A stretch of DNA of 64,000 bases from Eustoma russellianum. Lineage: Eukaryota; Streptophyta; Magnoliopsida; Gentianales; Gentianaceae. The position numbers and the translations under genes were made by a program. Positions 36,308 to 46,953 of this stretch are shown in pieces (the first letter of the stretch is position 1; every line of letters begins with the position of its first letter). The notes beneath the pieces are model-generated. The model was given only the letters and a program-made list of their open reading frames with translations. It did no database searches and was not told the DNA's origin. Where the stretch lies: assembly GCA_036186865.1 (NCBI GenBank), contig AP025055.1:8393815-8457814 (forward strand), given 5' to 3'.

Positions 36308-36811
36308 GTGTCCAGTTTTGCAGGAACTTCGTCTGGTCCATTTACTAAGAGGTTTAAGTTGACTAAAGAGTTAACCTATGGGCCAGAGGACTCTATTCCG
36401 TTGGACTCCAATAACATAGGTTTGGCGATAGACTTGTGCAGACACTTAGCTCCAGATAAAATTGTGGAGGTTCGACGCATATATGTGGATACAGGAAATG
36501 CTGTAAATGTGATGTACTATAGCGTATATCAACAGCTAGGCTTATCAGATTCTCTAATTAGGCCAGTCACCACTTCATTGTATGGTTTCACTGGTGCTGC
36601 AGTTCGGCCAGTCGGACTGGTCACACTCAGCTGCACCTTAAGCAAACCCCCAGCATACCGTTGTCTGTGTGTAGATTTTGTGGTGATCAAGGAGAGGTCT
36701 GCTTATAACATTCTGCTAGGTCGGCCAGCCTTAGTGGCTCTTCAGGCTCTTGTGTCACCTCTGCATGTTAGTATGAAGTTTCCCACCCCAGCTGGAGTGG
36801 TGACAATCTAG
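36308..36811 (+). pseudogene. Tat-type retropepsin
   Basis: The 167-residue frame contains the aspartic protease site YVDTGNAVNVMYYSVYQQLG, with N in place of the usual S after VDTG, and the flap and C-terminal landmarks VDFVVIKERSAYNILLGRPAL. The ILLGRP motif is typical of gypsy proteases. It lies between the gag knuckle and RT, the normal order. A stop at 36809 separates it from RT. Confidence 0.85.
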
Positions 36812-36993
36812 GGTGATATACAAGTTGCCCAAAGTTGTTACACCGTGGCCACTTAAGGCAATGAGGCAGTTCAGCAGGTCATCCTTGATGATCTGATCCT
36901 TCAACAGAAGAGCGGTTACAATCGGATGATGCAGTTTAGGACTTCATCATTGATTCGAGCTGAACTGAAAATGTTATAAAGATAGGGACATAG

Positions 36994-37835
36994 ATGCCTG
37001 CTGAGCTACTAACTCAGCTTCAAGCTCTGCTGAGAGAATTTGCAATAATCTTCGCATGGATAGCTGAAGATATGCCAAGAATCCCATCGCATCTAGTAGA
37101 GCACAGATTAAATGTTGACCCCCTGGTGAAGCCCATAAAGCAAAAGAAGCAAAATTTTGCTCCAGAGAGGATCAAAGTAATTGCAGAAGAGGTCAGGAAA
37201 CTCCTTGCTGCAAAGTTTATTATTGAAGTCTTATACTCCTTCTGGTTGGCTAACCCAGTGGTGGTCCCCAAGCCAGACGAATTATGGAAGATGTGTATAG
37301 ACTACACTGACATCAACAAGGCATGCCCAAAGGATTGCTACCCATTGCGTAAGATTGATAGGTTAGTGGATCAACTCTAGGTCATGAGATTTTTGATTTC
37401 CTGGATGCTTTTAAAGGCTATCATCAAATCGTCATGGCAAAGGAAGATCAAGAAAAAACTTCATTTATAACAGAGTCAGGCACTTATTGTTATGTTACCA
37501 TGCCTATTGGATTAAAGAATGCTAGGGCTACCTATCAACGTTTGGTCAATTCCTTGTTTAGTAAACAAATTGGCCAGATAATGGAGGTATATCTAGATGA
37601 TATGCTCATCAAGAGTAGGACTCTTGATCAGCATATTCAAAACTTAAGGGAAGTTTTTGTTGTTCTGAGGGATTCACACATGAGACTGAATACGAAAAGG
37701 TGCACCATTGGGGTACGCACTAGAAAGTTTTTGGGGTATACGGTATCCAAAGAAGGGGTGCAAGCTAACCCTACCAAGATTGAGGCTTTACAAACCATGC
37801 ACCCCCTAGGAATATCAAAGAAGTGCAGAGGTTGA
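36994..37835 (+). pseudogene. Tat-type reverse transcriptase
   Basis: The first frame (36994-37380) has FAWIAEDMPRIPSHLVEHRL, VKPIKQKKQNFAPER and the fingers motif NPVVVPKPDELWKMCIDYTD with NKACPKDCYPL. A one-base change near 37375 shifts the frame; the next block, GHEIFDFLDAFKGYHQI, carries the first catalytic Asp. The frame 37434-37835 has TYCYVTMPIGLKNARATYQR, the second catalytic block YLDDMLIKS, and FLGYTVSKEGVQANP. A second frameshift follows near 37805. The DMPG-like start (here DMPR) and the NKACPKD motif are typical of Tat and Athila elements. Confidence 0.88.
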
Positions 37836-38370
37836 CAGGCAGAATTGCAGCATTGAGTAGGTTCCTCTCCAAGTCTGCCGAAAGATCACTTCCCTTCTTT
37901 CAGATCTTGAAAAAGAAGACTGCTTTCCAATGGGACGACCAATGTTAGCAAGCTTTTGATGAGCTGAAGTCCCATCTGGCTGAGGTGCCGATGTTAACCT
38001 CACCTCAGCATGGAGAAATGCTTTATGTGTACTTGTCTACATGTATGGAAGTAGTGAGTGCAGTTCTGCTCAGGGAGCAGGATAATGTATAGAAGCCAAT
38101 CTACTTCACAAGCAAAGTTCCACATGGGCCTGAAGTACGATATCTCAATGCTGAGAAGGTGGTCTTGGCGCTCATATTGGCTACGAGAAAGTTCAGACCA
38201 TACCTTCAAGCTCATCCCATTGTTGTAGTGACAGATCAGCCTTTGAAACAAATTCTGACGAGCTGCCAAATGGGTTGTAGAGATTTCTAAGTATGATATC
38301 CACTACAAGTCACGTACTTCAATCAAAGCTCAGGCCTTAGCAGACTTTTTAGCTAAAGGAATATCCATAG
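37836..38370 (+). pseudogene. Tat-type RNase H (first copy)
   Basis: The segment reads LTGRIAALSRFLSKSAERSL, PFFQILKKKTAFQW, then YVYLSTCMEVVSAVLLREQD, YFTSKVPHGPEVRYLNAEKV and VVTDQPLKQIL. These are the usual landmarks of gypsy RNase H, with the catalytic Asp region degraded (VYLSTC where a SD or DAS motif is expected). Stops occur near 37947, 38088 and 38286. The frame is lost near 38270. Confidence 0.75.
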
Positions 38371-38379
38371 AGGAAGAGG

Positions 38380-38800
38380 TTCATCCCTTGGATGATTGGA
38401 ATCTATATGTTGATGGATCCTCTTCCAAAGATGGATGTGGAGCAGTCCTCCTGATAATCAACCCCAACAACGATGAGTTTGAATATGCCTTGCGCTTTGA
38501 TTTTGAGGCAACCAATAATGAAGCTGAATATGAGCCTTAATAGCAGGGCTGGGCCTCGCAAAGAAGTTAGGGCCAGAACGAATCATTTCCCGAAATGATT
38601 CACAGCTGATTGTTTCTCAAATCGATGGGGATTATGAGGCCAAAGAAGAAAATGTGAAACGATATCTGGCCAAAGTCCAGCAGCTCGGCCAGATGTTTGA
38701 GCACTTTTGCATAGAGTACATCCCCAGGTCGGTCAATAAAAGGGCTGATGCACTATCTCGGCTTGCTTCGTCCACTTCGACCACTTTGGGAAATAAAGAT
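38380..38800 (+). pseudogene. Tat-type second RNase H (archaeal type)
   Basis: WNLYVDGSSSKDGCGAVLLI with the first Asp, then EATNNEAEYE with the Glu, are the hallmark of the extra RNase H domain of Tat elements. After a frameshift, RNDSQLIVSQIDGDYEAKEE supplies the third acidic site (DSQ) and VNKRADALSRLAS the last. The dual RNase H identifies the lineage as Tat rather than Athila or a chromovirus. Confidence 0.88.
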
Positions 38801-39684
38801 AGTGGTGGAGCTAGTGAAGCACCGCGCTTTTGATGCCAATGAAGTGTTGCAGGTTGATTACCGCAATACACGGATGGATGAGATATTTAATTTCCTACAT
38901 CATGGAACTCAGCCTGAGGACAAACATGCAGCTCGGCGTCCGTGCCTAAAGGCAGCAAGGTACGGTCTCTTTAATGACCATCTGTATAAAAAGTCTTTTT
39001 CACATCCCTGGTTAAGGTGTGTAAACGAAGAAGAGGGAGACTACATTCTACGCGAGTCGCACCAAGGAATTTGTAGAAATCATTCAGACGCCCGATCCTT
39101 GGCTTGCAAATGCTACCTTGCTGGTTATTATTGGCCCACTCTGCGCCATGACGCAGAAGAATTAGTCAGGAAGTGTCAATCATGCCAAGTCCATGCTCCT
39201 ATCACTCACCTGCCTAGTCAAGAGTTCACTGCCATCGCAAGTCCTTGGCCCTTTGTGCAATGGGGAAGTGATCTTGTGGGACCTTTACCCCGAGCTCCAG
39301 GTTCATTCAGGTTCCTTGTTGTTACCATTGGTTATTTCACCAAATGGGTGGAAGCAGAGCCCTTAGCTACCATAACGGGGAGTCAGATAAAAAATTTCTT
39401 GTGAAAGAATGTCATCTGTCGTTTTGGCCTTCCACAAGTTCTCATTTCTGATAATGCAAAACAATTCACAGACGACCCCGTCAAAAGTTGGCGTGCTTAG
39501 CTCTACATTGAGAAACGATTCACTTCAGTAGCACACCCACAAGCTAATGGGCAGGTTGAATTGGCTATCAAACATTCAAAGATGGCCTGAGAAAGCGTTG
39601 CACAAGACTGGGGTAAGTTGGGTGGATGAACTTCCAAGTGTTTTATGGGCATACCACACTACCCCTTCAACCTCAACTAACCTT
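38801..39684 (+). pseudogene. Tat-type integrase, 3' truncated
   Basis: The zinc finger is SHQGICRNHSDARSL then CQSCQVHA (about 39055-39200). The core has WGSDLVGPLPRAPGSFRFL with the first Asp, VLISDNAKQFTDD with the second and NGQVELAIKHSK with the Glu. A stop at 39402 and others after 39495 break the frame. The text stops at WAYHTTPSTSTN near 39680, where copia protease sequence starts. No C-terminal part or 3' LTR is present. Confidence 0.85.
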
Positions 39685-41051
39685 GTTCACAAAATTAAAG
39701 AAGGTCACAAAAGGCGAATCCGTAACCTTTGGAGACAACAACGAAGGCAAGATCATCAGAAAAAGGTACGATAGGAAATCCAAGCACTCTTCAAATCTCC
39801 AACGTCTATTTGGTAAGCAACTTATCTTACAATCTTCTTAGCGTTTCTCAATTTATTGACAATGGCTTTGATGTATGTTTCACTCACCCTTATTTCAATA
39901 TAATAAATAAATATGGAGAAAGCGTCTTAAAAGGAAAACGAGAAGGTAACATCTTTACGGTTTCTATGGATGATATGGTAGACGCTAAAGTTAAGTGCTT
40001 TATGTCAAACGAACCTAATGTAAATTTATGGCATAGACGTTTAAGACACATTGGTATTTCCACACTAGAAAAACTCCAACGAAAGAACCTAGTACGAGGA
40101 TTGCCTACACTTGATTTAGACAAGTTTCAGTTGTGTGAATCTTGCATAAAAGGCAAACAAACACATGAGTCACTTAAGCCTAAGAATGAAATAAGCACGA
40201 CTAGAGTCTTAGAACTATTACACATTGATTTGTTTGGTCCTAGTCGCACTACAAGCCTTGGTGGGCGCCACTATGCATGCATGATTGTTGATGATTTTTC
40301 TCGTTATACTTGGACTTTATTTCTTGCACATAAGGATGATAGTGCCATTGAAATTGCAAAATTAATCAAACAACTTCAAAATCAATACTGTGTCAATGTG
40401 AAAAAGATAAGAAGCGATAGAGGCGGTGAATTTAAAAACAAAGATATGATTTCATTTTGCGAAGAAAAAGGAATCAAGCATGAATTTTCGCCACCTAGAA
40501 CTCCACAATTAAATGGAGTAGTAGGAAGAAAGAGTCGAACATTACAAGAAATCGCTAGGACTATGTTATGCGAAAATAAATTGCCTAGATTTCTGTGGGC
40601 GGAAGCCGTAAATTATGCATGCTACATAGCAAATCGCCTATCCATTAGAAAGAAAATAAACAAGACGCCTTATGAGATTTTAAATGATCGCATGCCTAAG
40701 ATTGATTACTTTCGTGTGTTTGGATGCAAATGTTTTGTCTTAAATACAAAAGATAATTTAGATAAATTTGAATCCAAATCAATTGAATGCATTTTTGTTG
40801 GATATTCTGTAAATTCAAAGGCATATAGATGTTATGATCCTCTCACTAGACAAATCATAGAATCTATTCATGTGAAGTTCAATGAATTTGGTGAGATTGA
40901 TAAAGATAAAGAATATGATGATGACTTTGAATTAAAACCCGTATTGAATGAAGATGATGGTACATTTGATATGCATGACATGAATGATACACTAGAAATG
41001 GATGATCACTTAGAAATGCATGATAACATAGAAAATAATCAACCAAGATGA
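39685..41051 (+). pseudogene. Sirevirus-type protease end and integrase
   Basis: The copia part begins within the protease-integrase linker (LKKVTKGESVTFGDNNEGKI). The open frame from 39729 has the pre-integrase LWHRRLRHIGIST with CESCIKGKQ and the integrase core HIDLFGPSR (first Asp) and RSDRGGEF (second Asp). The third catalytic residue is changed: at 40524-40526 the codon is GGA, giving NGVVGRKSRT where the family has NGVVERKNRT. The C-terminal landmarks FGCKCFVLNTKDNLDKF and ECIFVGYSVNSKAY are intact. A TGA at 41049 replaces a conserved Trp codon. Gag and the protease core are missing. Confidence 0.9.
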
Positions 41052-42648
41052 CATAAAGATCACCCACATGATCTCATTATCGCCAACATCACTCATGGTG
41101 TGCGACCACGTAGAAGAAAAACTTCGGATGAAATAAATCAATTTCATGCTATGATTTCCGAAATTGAACCCAAAAATGTGCATGATGCTTTGAGTGATTC
41201 TTCTTGGATTGATGCTATGCATGATGAGCTTAATAAATTCGTTAGAAATGATGTATGGGATTTAGTGCCACGACCACAAGATAAGACCATAATAGGCACA
41301 AAGTGGGTGTTTAGGAATAAAATGGATGAAGAAGGAAAGGTCGTTAGAAATAAAGATAGACTTGTAGCACAAGGCTATAATCAAGAAGAAAGAATTGACT
41401 ACGATGAAACATTTGCACCTGTAGCACGTTTAGAAGCTATACGACTCTTACTTGCCATTGCTGGCATGAAAGATTTCAAATTGTATCAAATGGACGTAAA
41501 AAGTGCATTCCTAAATGGATTTATACAAGAAGAGGTATACGTCAAGCAACCACCCGGTTTTGAAGATTTGAAACATTCCGATCACGTGTACAAACTAAAG
41601 AAGGCACTATACAGACTAAAGCAAGCACCTAGAGCGTTGTATGATCATTTTGCTACCTTCCTTTTAGAAAATGATTTTAAACGATGTATTATAGATAGAA
41701 CACTATTTTTGAAACAAGATAAATCGGATTTACTTATTATTCAAATCTACGTTGATGACATTATTTTCGGTTCTACCTCACATAGACTTGTTGAAGATTT
41801 TGAAAATTGCATGAAATCCGAATTTGAAATGTCTATGGTTGGTGAACTTAACTATTTTCTTGGCTTGCATATTAAGCAAACGAGTAAAGGCATTCACATA
41901 AGTCAAGCTAAATATATAAATAACATGATTAAAAAGTTCAACTTTGAAAATTTGAAACCATCCCCCACCCCTATGAGTGTCACTACTAAATTACACAAAG
42001 ATGAACATGGTAAAGATTTTGATAATGCCTTATATAGATCTATGATTGGTTCTTTGCTATATCTTACTGCTAGTAGGACTGATATCATGTTCAGTGTATG
42101 CATGTGTGCACGTTTTGAGAGTCAACCTAAGGTGTCTCACTATAATGCGGTAAAAAGAATATTCTGCTATATTAAGCACACGCCACCTTAGGAATTTGGT
42201 ACGATAAGGATTCCGAATTTAATTTACATGCTTATACTGATGCAGATTACGGTGGCTGTAAAATAGATAGAAAGAGCACGAGTGGCACTTGCCAATTTAT
42301 AGGAAACTCACTCATTTCATGATTTTCCAAAAAGCAAGAAAGTGTTGCTTTGTCCACTACTGAGGCTGAGTACATGGCACTTAGCCTTTGCTGCACACAG
42401 TTGTTATGGATAAAACAACAACTCTCGGACTTTGGAATTACCGTAAATAAAATCCCTATATATTGTGATAGTATGAGTGCAATTAACTTGTCTAAAAACC
42501 CTGTGTTACACTCTAAGGCCATGCATATAGAAGTACGCTACCATTTTCTTCGTGATCACGTAAATAATGATAATATTGTCATAGATCATGTACGCACAGA
42601 GGTACAAGTAGCGGATATTTTCACTAAATCCTTAAATCAAGGCACGTA
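41052..42648 (+). pseudogene. Sirevirus-type reverse transcriptase and RNase H
   Basis: In the same frame as the integrase, RT runs from KWVFRNKMDEEGKVVRNKDR through YQMDVKSAFLNGFIQEEVYV and ALYRLKQAPRALYDHF to the catalytic YVDDIIFGS (about 41750). It continues with FLGLHIKQTSKGIHISQ and SLLYLTASRTDIMFSVC. One base is missing near 42190, and RNase H continues in another frame: DADYGGCKIDRKSTSGTC, a TGA at 42320 in place of Trp, then ALSTTEAEYMALS and ADIFTKSLNQGT. RT itself is nearly intact. It ends 275 bp before the LTR. Confidence 0.9.
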
Positions 42649-42743
42649 GAAAATCTGTGTCCTAAATTAGGCATGATTTCTGCTGATGTGATTTGATTTG
42701 ATTCTCTTTCCTTATTTACAGGCATCTTTTGATTTTCTTTCTA

Positions 42744-42922
42744 AAATAAAGGGGGAGAGAAAGCATGATTTAAGGGGGAGAGAGATATTGATTGCATAAA
42801 TCAAGGGGGAGCGGTTTTGAAATTTAAAATTCAAATTTTGAATTTATGCATGATTAAAGGGGGAGCGATAGGATTTAAATCATGAGTATGTGTTATTTTG
42901 AAAATCATCAAAAGGGGAAGAT
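42744..42922 (+). promoter_or_regulatory. Five polypurine tracts before the 3' LTR
   Basis: Purine runs of the type AAAGGGGGAG occur at 42746, 42770, 42802, 42856 and, abutting the LTR, 42911-42922 (AAAGGGGAAGAT). Repeated PPTs upstream of the 3' LTR are a recognised Sirevirus trait. Only the last one, next to TGTAGAG, should prime plus-strand synthesis. Confidence 0.8.
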
Positions 42923-43124
42923 TGTAGAGAAAAAGGGGGTTTGAGTGATTTCAAAATATATGATTTAAATGTGCATAAAAACGAGCATGACATAAATGTG
43001 CATGATATATTGCATATTACTTGCCTTATATAATTCATATATAATGTTGCCGTACTAACGAGCCATGAAGCTTTAAAGCTTACATCAAATGGTGAACACT
43101 TGTTGTGTTTATACTATTTTCAGG

Positions 43125-43205
43125 TGCCACCATTAATGAACTAAACTAGTTCATTAAGTGAAGTACTTAGTTAATTAAACTAAGTAGTTCATTAAATGAA
43201 GCTAT
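43125..43205 (+). repeat. Inverted-repeat cluster in the Sirevirus LTR
   Basis: The region is built of overlapping dyads such as ACTTAGTTAATTAAACTAAG and TTAATGAACTAAACTAGTTC. It occurs also in the solo LTR (24060-24135, inverted) and in the fragment at 57680-57760. It would fold into a long hairpin or could bind dimeric proteins. Confidence 0.7.
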
Positions 43206-44198
43206 ATTTGGACAAGGCACAAAGGCAACAAGACTAAGAAAGGAAAGTCTCCTCCTCCCTTTATCATCAATATACACGCATATATATATATATACAAATA
43301 CATATTTTCAGATTATTTGAAAAAGGCACATACACATGTATTCCAACGTACTACCGACACGTTATATATTTTACGTATGTACGTTAACGTCACACCACCA
43401 TACTTAAATCATATTAATGAGTATATTCAGGTCTTATATCATATGATATAAGTCATGGTGATGACAAATTAAATACTACACGTTAAAAGGTTCTAAACCG
43501 AAAATTGTCGTATCGGGCGAATACCGAAACTTCGCCAACGTGTCACGTACTTTCCATAAATAGATGGCCAGCCCCTACACCTCAAAAATCATTATTATTT
43601 TCGTGTCTATGATGTTATTTTCAGTCATAAAATCATTCCATGTTGGCACACACAAATCACCCCACATTAATGCAAAATTGTGGAGATTCCAATTTCAATT
43701 TTGTCACATGTTAATGGCGCCACTTTAGACCAGTCAAGTGCTGAAAATTAAAGTTTATATTATATATTATGTGTAACATAATATATATAACATGTTCAAA
43801 AATTTGGAATTTGATTAGAGAAAAATCGGGTAATCGATAAACATCGAAAATTCGGTTTTCTACGTACACAACACATGGAACATTTTTGGCACATCATACG
43901 ATACGTACCTAGACACTTTTTACATATGTCATACATCTTAAAAGTGTTCTAGAAAATTAAATTAAGGGCTGATTGGAATATAACATGTGTGTATTATTAA
44001 ATGTGCACTATTTTACAAAGTTTGCAAAAATAAAATTCAGCACATGCATATATATGTTGGACACGCCTATACAGCTGAGATGGAGCACATTTGGAGCCTT
44101 GTTGGCATATTGATTGGTCAAGAATCAATCATACAATGTTGGTGATTTAAAGAAAGAAGCTACAAAAGGTAATGTTTTAAATTTTATCTCATTTGAAA

Positions 44199-44553
44199 CA
44201 CATGCTGAAAATTTCAGCATGTGCACAAAGAGCTGGCCGATTTTCACCAATGATGAGCATATATTTTGTGTCTTGAAACATGTGATTAATTGGAAGAAGA
44301 ATTGGAAGTAATTTGAATAAGATATGAATTCATAAATTGTGATATTTTGAATATCACACATGCTGAAAATTTCAGCATGTGTGGGAATGTATCTTGGCCG
44401 ATTTCTTGGTCATGTTGGCGTCCAATTTCATTTCCAAAATTGATAAGAATATTGTCTACTAATTGATGATTTATTTCTAAGAGAAAAATTAAAGAAAATT
44501 GGAAATAATTTGAACAAAAGCACCATGTATCACATGCTGAAATTTCAGCATGT
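44199..44553 (+). repeat. Three palindromes in the Sirevirus LTR
   Basis: The palindrome CATGCTGAAATTTCAGCATG and near variants lie at 44199-44223, 44355-44383 and 44532-44553. Each lies close to a TGGCCGATTTTC phrase, so three degenerate 150-175 bp units are present. Palindromic motifs in LTRs are reported for Sireviruses in other plants with a different sequence. Confidence 0.85.
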
Positions 44554-45939
44554 CAAGTCCTCATTATGGCCGATTTTCTCACTATGTTTGGAGAAATATT
44601 ATCTTGCTTGATTTGGGTGATAATGTTATGAGTTATGGCAACTATTTTATGTTGATTTTGACACATGTTTTTAGTGGAATTCTCAGATTTTCCAAGTCAT
44701 CAAATGATGACAACATTCAACCTATCAATGAGTGCCAAGTAAGCAAAAGTTAAATGATCATCCAATGAGGAGGTGCCAAGTAAGCAAGAGCTTGTCACAA
44801 TGATGCCACATACTCTTCCAAGGACTTAGAAGATAATTTTCAAGAGGGGAAGGCACCAAAGGGAGCGGCCAATACTTGTTAAAAAGAAGGAAGAAGAGCA
44901 AAACAAGAACAAGAACAAGAGTTGCAAATTCAAAGATCAAAACATGTTCTAGCCTTCTTCTTCTACACTCTCTTTCTTTCTTCTTCTTAAAAGCCTATTG
45001 TACTTACATTCATATTCTTGAATAGGCTTATCTTAGACCACCACACATTCTTTATCATTGTAAAAGATTGATCAAGGTGTGATCAATCTTCAATCGTACA
45101 AGGTGGTGGTGTTCGTGCGTAATTGTATTCATCATACAAGGTTTGTAAAGGGTTGGAGTTGGTGTGTAACTCCATCAACCCTGTGGTAAGGTGTATTTGT
45201 GTTGTGTGACTAGTGTGAACCGAGGAAGGTGTTCCTCGAAGACTGGAGTAGGTTGTTGATAACCGAACCAGTATAAAATTTTTGGTGTCATTTACTTTCA
45301 GCACTGCTTATTGTTTTTAATCACATTCGTAAAAATAGTAAACGAATTTCAAAAATCACGAAACTTTCAGGAAACATAGACACAGGTTCTAAGGTTCGTT
45401 TGGCACAAGTTTCAACCCTTTTGGACAAGTATAAGTCATCCCAACGTCCAAAGTTCTGAGACTAGTGCAGTCTGATGTTCAGGCTTGCAAAGGTTGAGAC
45501 TTTGATCGTATTTGACTAACTTCCCAAAAGAAGTTTTCAAACATGTTTCAACCCATTTAAATATAACATATAAGGGGTTAGTGGTTAAAATTTCAGAGCA
45601 TTTGGAGTTGCGTAAAAATAGGAATAAATTGTTAAAATCAGTCTACCGTTTCTGGCAGATTCACACAATCTAACCACCAACGATTTTTGAAGGGGTTAGA
45701 GGTTGAATTTAAATCTGAAATTTTTAGGACACACTTATAACATCTGAGGCTAAGTTCTCTCAAACTTTCAGAATTTTTAAAGACCTACAATCTAGTTTTA
45801 AAAACGTTTTAAAACTGATCCTGAAAACAGAAACTGTTTTCAGAAGTTGGGTTTTTGGTTCAAACTAATTTTAAAAACCACATTTTCTGCACCCACTATT
45901 TAACCCCCCTTCTAGTGGTGCCTTGCAAATCCTACAAGC

Positions 45940-46953
45940 TCATCTCTCAAAAAGACTTTTTGTGAACTTTGGTAAAGAGGAGTTTCTAATACTGGTTATT
46001 TCAAGGCATTTGGTTGTAAATATTTCAAGTTAACATCAAAGATAACTTGGATAAGTTTGATTTCAAATTGGATGAAGGAATCTTCATGGGATATGCAAAC
46101 AACAGCAATGCATTTAGGGTGCATATAGGAAGAGTATGAAAGTGGAAGAGACTAGTCAAGTTAAGTTTGATGAATCTCTTGATGATAAACCAAACAATGA
46201 TGATGAAGAAAGTGATATAGTTTAAATAAGTTACATAAAAAAAAAATCTTGATAATACACAAAAGGGAGACTTCTTTGTTGATCTTAGAGTTGAATCCTT
46301 TTAAAATGGATCTCTCTCTAAGATAAAAGAAGAAGGAGAAGAAGTAAAAATTGATACTTCAAATTTATCGAATGCTTTTCAATATAGGAAATCCCACCCA
46401 AAAGAATTAATCTTAGGTGAAACAATTCAAGATATGTTTACAAGTATAAAATCTCTTGAAAATGCTTTTATTTAACAAGTTGTGCCTGGAAACATAAAAG
46501 AAGCTATGATTGATGAAGATTGGATAGTAGATATGCAAGAATAACTAAATCAACTTAGAAAGAGATGCTTGGGAGGAAGTCCCTAAACCTGATTATCATC
46601 CTACTATTGGTACACAATAATATCGACAAGAAGAAGAATTGACTACGATGAGACTTTTGCCCTTGGAAAGAGTAGAAGCCATTAGGATGCTTTTAAAATA
46701 TGCATGATTTAGAAATTTTAAATCATATAAAAATGATTAAAAATCAGTTTTCTTGAATGGAATTATTCAAGCAGAAGTTTATTTAGCTCAACCGCTAGGC
46801 TTTGAAGATCATGATTATCTAAATCATGTCTTCAATTGTGTTGAATTTGTTCTAACTGATGATCAATTAGTGGATACATTCACAAAACCACTTTTCACTC
46901 AGGCATTTAAATCAATTTCAAAAAGATTATGGATGATAAAAAATTGTGCATAA
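45940..46953 (+). pseudogene. Degenerate copia pol relative
   Basis: Fragments in changing frames are seen: YFKAFGCK and DNLDKFDFKLDEGIFMGYAN from the integrase end (about 45990-46110), HPKELILGETIQDMFTS, IKEAMIDEDWIVDMQE from the linker to RT (46390-46545), VFLNGIIQAEVYLAQPLGFE from RT (46749-46810), then an abrupt jump to DDQLVDTFTKPLFTQAFKS, the end of RNase H. Most of RT, including YVDD, is deleted. It lies right after the Sirevirus LTR, which may have inserted into it. It is another copia group than the Sirevirus at 39.7-45.9 kb. Confidence 0.78.

Larger units (their letters stand above)
42923..45936 (+). mobile_element. Sirevirus-type 3' LTR, complete
   Basis: It runs from TGTAGAGAAAAAGGGGGTTT to GCAAATCCTACA (3014 bp, TG...CA). 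It is the inverted counterpart of the solo LTR at 21309-24345 and matches the first 1.1 kb of the fragment at 57476-58590. Landmarks are an inverted-repeat cluster at 43125-43200, an AT run at 43277-43295 that could be a TATA region, three palindromes at 44199-44553 and the CCTTCTAGTGGTGCC end block. Short frames such as 44114-44311 and 44550-44753 are chance. Confidence 0.9.
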
